Shown: positions 32,356 to 35,242 of the stretch, in pieces
Layout: every line of letters begins with the position of its first letter
Position numbering within the stretch: the stretch's first letter is position 1
Origin: an uncultured Oscillospiraceae bacterium
GTDB taxonomy: Bacteria; Bacillota; Clostridia; Oscillospirales; Oscillospiraceae
Direction of reading: 5' to 3'
Assembly (NCBI GenBank): GCA_947631395.1
Contig: CANRLF010000020.1
Location: 1-35,242 of the forward strand
Length of the DNA stretch: 35,242 nt
The notes under the pieces: generated by a model
The model's database searches: none
Told to the model about the DNA's origin: nothing
Seen by the model: the letters and a program-made list of their open reading frames with translations, nothing else
Translations under genes and position numbers: made by a program

Positions 32356-33075
32356 CTAACGAAGCTGTGAAAATACCTCCCCTATCCTGTCCGCTATGAC
32401 CAGCTCCGCCATGCCGTCCATGCTCGTGGGGGACTTGTTTATGAGGACCAGATGCCTCCCCCCAAAATACCGCACCAGCCCCGCCGCGGGGTACACGGCC
32501 AGGGACGTGCCGCCAATTATCAGCATGTCCGCCCTTGAGATCTCCGTCACCGCCCTTGTCAGCACGTCCGAGTCCAGGCTCTCCTCATACAGCACGATGT
32601 CGGGCCTGACTATCCCCCCGCAGGAGCACCTTGGCACGTCCGTGGCCTTCTGTACATAGTCCGCGTCGTACCGCTTCCCGCACTTCACGCAGTAGTTTTT
32701 CAAAAGGGTCCCGTGGAGCTCCAGCACGTTTTTGCTCCCCGCGGCCTGGTGGAGCCCGTCGATGTTCTGCGTCACCACCGCCCTGAGCTTCCCCCGCCTT
32801 TCAAGCTCCGCAAGGTATAGGTGCGCCGCGTTGGGCCTGGCGTTACCGACGATGAGCTTATCCCTGTAAAACCGGTAAAACTCCTCCGGCCTTCTCCTGA
32901 AAAAGCTGGCGCTCAGTATCTCCTCCGGCGGGAAGGCGTACTTCTGGTTATAAAGCCCGTCCACCCCGCGAAAATCCGGTATCCCGCTCTCCGTAGACAC
33001 CCCCGCCCCGCCAAAAAACACTATCCGCGAGCTTTCGTCTATCAGCTCCTGTAACTTCACGATCTTCCCGTCCAT
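32356..33075 (-). CDS. cobB: Sir2-family NAD-dependent protein deacylase
   Basis: 239-aa cytoplasmic sirtuin that uses NAD+ to remove acyl groups from lysine. NAD-binding GAGVSTESGIPDFR starts at 23; TQNID at 102-106; catalytic His121 in LELHGT; zinc ligands Cys129, Cys132, Cys150 and Cys152. Length and motifs are normal. The ATG at 33075 is chosen for its GGGAGG site 8 bases upstream; the frame is open 15 codons further. A sigma-A promoter lies about 50 bp upstream. Deacetylation could balance the acetyltransferases nearby, but no link is shown. The gene symbol is by family. Confidence 0.94.
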   Translation of the reverse strand: MDGKIVKLQELIDESSRIVFFGGAGVSTESGIPDFRGVDGLYNQKYAFPPEEILSASFFRRRPEEFYRFYRDKLIVGNARPNAAHLYLAELERRGKLRAVVTQNIDGLHQAAGSKNVLELHGTLLKNYCVKCGKRYDADYVQKATDVPRCSCGGIVRPDIVLYEESLDSDVLTRAVTEISRADMLIIGGTSLAVYPAAGLVRYFGGRHLVLINKSPTSMDGMAELVIADRIGEVFSQLR

Positions 33076-33126
33076 ACCCGTTACCTCCCTTTGATTTACC
33101 GAAATTTTGCGTAAAATCACATATAA

Positions 33127-33155
33127 ATCATACTACCAAATCATTTTCCGGTCAA
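33127..33155 (-). promoter_or_regulatory. Sigma-A promoter of the sirtuin gene
   Basis: Minus strand TTGACC (33150-33155), 17 bp, TATGAT (33127-33132), near consensus. Confidence 0.75.
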
Positions 33156-33192
33156 TAAAAATCACCTTTGCGACGTCTTGACAGCCGGGAAT

Positions 33193-33645
33193 TTACAGCT
33201 TGTATTGCATAAAATGATCGTTTTTGGTAAAGCCAAAACTACTATATAGGAGAATGCCCATATCGGACGCGGTGATCTGAACAGTACCGCACCCCCGGTC
33301 TCTTGCTTCATCCACGACTCTTGAAAGTAATTCCTTCGCTATTCCTTTTCTCCTGTATTCCTTCTTCGTAAACATACTGGACAGAAGCCCTATTTTCCCG
33401 CTTGGGCACCCAAAATAGGGCGGCTTTTCTACAATGGAGATCCCGCTCGTCCCAATGATCGTTCCATTGTCTAACGCTATCCACGAAACGAATGTATCGT
33501 CGGCCATATGTCGATGATAATAATCCTCCAACGCGGGCCTAAGATCGATTTCTTCTTTTGCGCCTTCCTCCCGAAGCTGTTCGATCCGCATTTCAACAAA
33601 AATGTCGAGCTCATGTTCCGTCAATTTCTGATAAGTAATATTCAT
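33193..33645 (-). CDS. GNAT-family N-acetyltransferase
   Basis: 150-aa acetyltransferase. Acetyl-CoA loop RRKGIA at 98-103 after SSMFTKKEY; the C-terminal YSSFGFTKND is the usual GNAT end. Residues 69-83 (ISIVEKPPYFGCPSG) fit a branch often found in Clostridia and Bacillus. Substrate unknown. Base composition is lower in GC than in the centre of the window, as in the two following genes, suggesting a more recently acquired block (33193-34967). No clear promoter seen in the 84 bp upstream. Confidence 0.9.
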   Translation of the reverse strand: MNITYQKLTEHELDIFVEMRIEQLREEGAKEEIDLRPALEDYYHRHMADDTFVSWIALDNGTIIGTSGISIVEKPPYFGCPSGKIGLLSSMFTKKEYRRKGIAKELLSRVVDEARDRGCGTVQITASDMGILLYSSFGFTKNDHFMQYKL

Positions 33646-33729
33646 ATGATTGCCTCGCAGGTCCCGATTTAGCGGGTGCTTTTGTTTCTGAATGGGTGGT
33701 AGAATGTCGCGACAAAGGCTGAAATTATA

Positions 33730-34386
33730 TTATTGCTTATTGCCGGCAAATACATCATCACAATACTGGTACCATTGAATTTCATACTGCTTGTGCGGCA
33801 ATAAAATCATATCCCTCGGACGCAGTATATTCCTTCGCTCGGCCTCATGGACGAATGTCCATACATAATCATCCGTTTCACTTTCTATGGCTTTTACAGT
33901 GCCGAAACCGTTCTGCACAGCTAAATACAGGCGAGTATGGCCGTCTAAGGAAATAAACCTGTCCCCATAAGGAATTACCTGAACAACAATATCTTCTGCC
34001 TTGCAAATGAACGTTCGGACTGCCTTCAGCTTTTCTTCATCCACATAAAACTGAGAGGGTTGAACGTTCTCAAGCGGAACATCAAAAAGAGCGGGAGCCG
34101 GATATTCCGTTATCAGTCTTGCGCATGTATCGTAGAATTTGAAAATATGCGGCGAGTGAAAGCGAAATTCCTCGATCAGCGTTTTGTACACAGCCGGGTC
34201 GTTCCCATATACCACCGCTGATGACGGGTCCGTGATCTCGACTTGATACGGTTCGCCGTCAATGAGATACGCCCCGTGCTGGTTCAATACGGTTTTTGAA
34301 AATCTGCCGTCAATATAACTGTCTATTCTTTTGATGTTCATAACTTTCTGAATGTCGCTTTTTTCAAATCCTTTTATATCAAACAT
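33730..34386 (-). CDS. ParB/sulfiredoxin-like domain protein of unknown function
   Basis: 218 aa. The central part (about 100-170) resembles the ParB N-terminal (ParB/Srx) fold: PLENVQPSQFYVDEEKL, then a beta strand and the motif SLDGHTRLYLAVQNGFGTV at 146-164, equivalent to DGHHR in ParB-type proteins that bind or cut nucleotides. The N-terminal 90 residues and the C-terminus (WYQYCDDVF) are not recognised. The ATG at 34386 follows a GGAGGGGG tract; the frame's earlier TTG start lies within that tract and is rejected. It is 41 bp downstream of the XRE regulator gene and probably co-transcribed with it. Confidence 0.7.
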   Translation of the reverse strand: MFDIKGFEKSDIQKVMNIKRIDSYIDGRFSKTVLNQHGAYLIDGEPYQVEITDPSSAVVYGNDPAVYKTLIEEFRFHSPHIFKFYDTCARLITEYPAPALFDVPLENVQPSQFYVDEEKLKAVRTFICKAEDIVVQVIPYGDRFISLDGHTRLYLAVQNGFGTVKAIESETDDYVWTFVHEAERRNILRPRDMILLPHKQYEIQWYQYCDDVFAGNKQ

Positions 34387-34427
34387 GGTATACACTCTCC
34401 CCCTCCACAATTACCGATTTGCATTCC

Positions 34428-34967
34428 CTAATCATCTAACACTCTTACACTGAATAATTTCCTTTCAACTTTTGCACTGTATTTCAGTTCATAAGTTGGT
34501 ATCCCGCGGAAGATGGCGTTTTGTATTTCGGCAATCTCCTTTTCCAGCAGTTCCGAATTTGCGTACCAACCCAAAAATGTGCTTTGCGGTCCCCAAAAGG
34601 ATACCGCGTTGTCGCTGACTGCAAACAGAGCGTACTGGGGGGAGTTCTTTCCACCTTTGAATTTTGGCGAGGACATCACCTGGCGGCACTTTACTACAAC
34701 GTGTTCGTGCGGCGATGAGATCACGATCGTTCCGGTCACCTTATCAGGTCCGGCCGCTTTTCCCCGGGCGATCTCGGCCGCCATGAGACTGTCCAGGGAT
34801 ATGTTCAGCTCATGTGGCAGGACCAACAGCTTCTCCACCTCCGGGTAACCTGTCCCCTGTTCCCATTTTGAAACAGCCTGCCTGCTGACATCCAGCATTT
34901 CCGCCAATTCTTCCTGAGAAAGATGCTTTTCTTTTCTGATCCTCTGTAAATTTTCCGCAAAGCTCAT
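34428..34967 (-). CDS. XRE-family transcriptional regulator
   Basis: 179-aa DNA-binding protein. N-terminal Cro/C1-type helix-turn-helix: LSQEELAEMLDVSRQAVSKW at 17-36. The C-terminal part (about 75-179) is a beta-rich domain (TGTIVISSPHEHVVVKC; YALFAVSDNAVSFWG) that could sense a ligand; not recognised. The ATG at 34967 follows GGAGG. It precedes the ParB-like gene on the same strand and may control it and itself through the palindromes at 35044-35068. Confidence 0.9.
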   Translation of the reverse strand: MSFAENLQRIRKEKHLSQEELAEMLDVSRQAVSKWEQGTGYPEVEKLLVLPHELNISLDSLMAAEIARGKAAGPDKVTGTIVISSPHEHVVVKCRQVMSSPKFKGGKNSPQYALFAVSDNAVSFWGPQSTFLGWYANSELLEKEIAEIQNAIFRGIPTYELKYSAKVERKLFSVRVLDD

Positions 34968-35043
34968 ACTAAATACCTCCGATTTCGATTTCGAGATAAT
35001 AGTATTTTACAGACAGTCCCCGATGGTCACTACCAACCTGTAT

Positions 35044-35068
35044 TTGCGTTTTCGCAACTTAAAGTTGC
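35044..35068. promoter_or_regulatory. Overlapping palindromes upstream of the XRE gene
   Basis: TTGCG / CGCAA (35044-35057) overlaps GCAACTT / AAGTTGC (35054-35068, 7-bp arms around one base). They lie in the predicted 5' leader of the XRE gene, downstream of its promoter. They could be an operator, or two alternative RNA hairpins since they share bases 35054-35057. Confidence 0.45.
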
Positions 35069-35093
35069 AAGCAGTCTTAAATTCGATATTTCA

Positions 35094-35122
35094 ATTATAC
35101 CACCGGGCCGTGAGAAAGTCCA
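35094..35122 (-). promoter_or_regulatory. Predicted promoter of the XRE/ParB-like genes
   Basis: Minus strand TGGACT (35117-35122), 17 bp, TATAAT (35094-35099). It leaves a leader of roughly 120 nt before the XRE start codon. Confidence 0.55.
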
Positions 35123-35134
35123 CCGGCTCATAAA

Positions 35135-35242
35135 AAGCTCCCCGGCTTTTGAGCCGGGGAGCTTGCAGCTTGTCAAAAAACTCAAATTCTATATTTTTTC
35201 CGGCGACATGTGCGTCGGAAAAAATCCCTTTTGTCGCCCAAG
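35135..35242 (-). repeat. Structured intergenic repeat, copy D (subfamily 2, cut by the window end)
   Basis: On the minus strand 35166-35242 matches 28639-28715 of copy C with one difference in 77 bases, including the ATTTTTTCCG / CGGAAAAAAT hairpin and the TTTTTTGACAAGCTG end. As in copy C the end is followed directly by a strong terminator-like hairpin, here AAGCTCCCCGGCT / AGCCGGGGAGCTT (35135-35164) with a T run on the minus strand. The remaining helices would lie beyond the window. Confidence 0.85.

Overview
The window reads as a chromosomal stretch from a GC-rich, spore-forming member of the Clostridia, most likely an Oscillospirales/Oscillospiraceae-type bacterium. Reasons: strong Shine-Dalgarno sites (AGGAGG class), sigma-A promoters with 17-bp spacers, two-subunit iron-sulfur L-serine dehydratase, a DacF-type carboxypeptidase, a LysM-GH18 spore-cortex-type hydrolase, an Amidase_6 protein, AgrA/AgrC-like and VanR/VanS-like signalling, and palindromic intergenic repeats of the kind common in these genomes. 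This assignment is inference; no rRNA or marker search was possible.

Layout. 1-662: two diverged copies of a composite palindromic repeat. 663-1874: DacF-like carboxypeptidase (minus). 1931-2543: two glycine tRNAs (CCC on plus, GCC on minus) facing each other around terminators and repeat copy A. 2572-9613: a minus-strand operon encoding a topoisomerase IV-like B subunit, both L-serine dehydratase chains, the A subunit and a transglutaminase-like lipoprotein that lacks the catalytic Cys. 9858-10068: repeat copy B. 10307-13674: a plus-strand LytTR response regulator followed by two AgrC-like sensor kinases. 13669-24480: a long co-directional minus-strand run: a 14-codon Cys-rich ORF, a 93-aa protein, a lipoprotein, a STAS protein (RsbV-like), a membrane PP2C phosphatase carrying an RsbW-like kinase domain, a single-chain amino-acid ABC importer with a degenerate RsbW-like tail, an AzgA-type purine permease and a CstA-type transporter. 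24552-24607: three 21-bp iterons between this run and a divergent VanR/VanS-like operon with a C39-like protein (24696-27787). 27881-35242: acetyltransferases, repeat copies C and D, two related small membrane proteins, a spore-type hydrolase, an amidase-domain protein, a sirtuin, a ParB-like protein and an XRE regulator.

Two systems stand out. (1) The tandem kinases look functionally complementary: the first keeps the phospho-accepting His but has lost the key Asn and Gly residues of its ATPase domain, while the second keeps those residues but has Arg in place of the His. They may work only as a heterodimer feeding the LytTR regulator encoded just upstream. (2) The minus-strand run joins a partner-switching cassette (phosphatase, kinase domain and STAS protein, with no sigma factor nearby) to nutrient uptake. 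The ABC importer is one polypeptide of partial SBP, full SBP, partial SBP, permease, ATPase and a dead RsbW-like domain, suggesting direct control of transport by the STAS protein.

A third theme is an intergenic structured repeat family (copies A-D) in two sequence subfamilies. Their stems differ in sequence but remain paired, which is covariation expected of a structured RNA or a folded mobile element.
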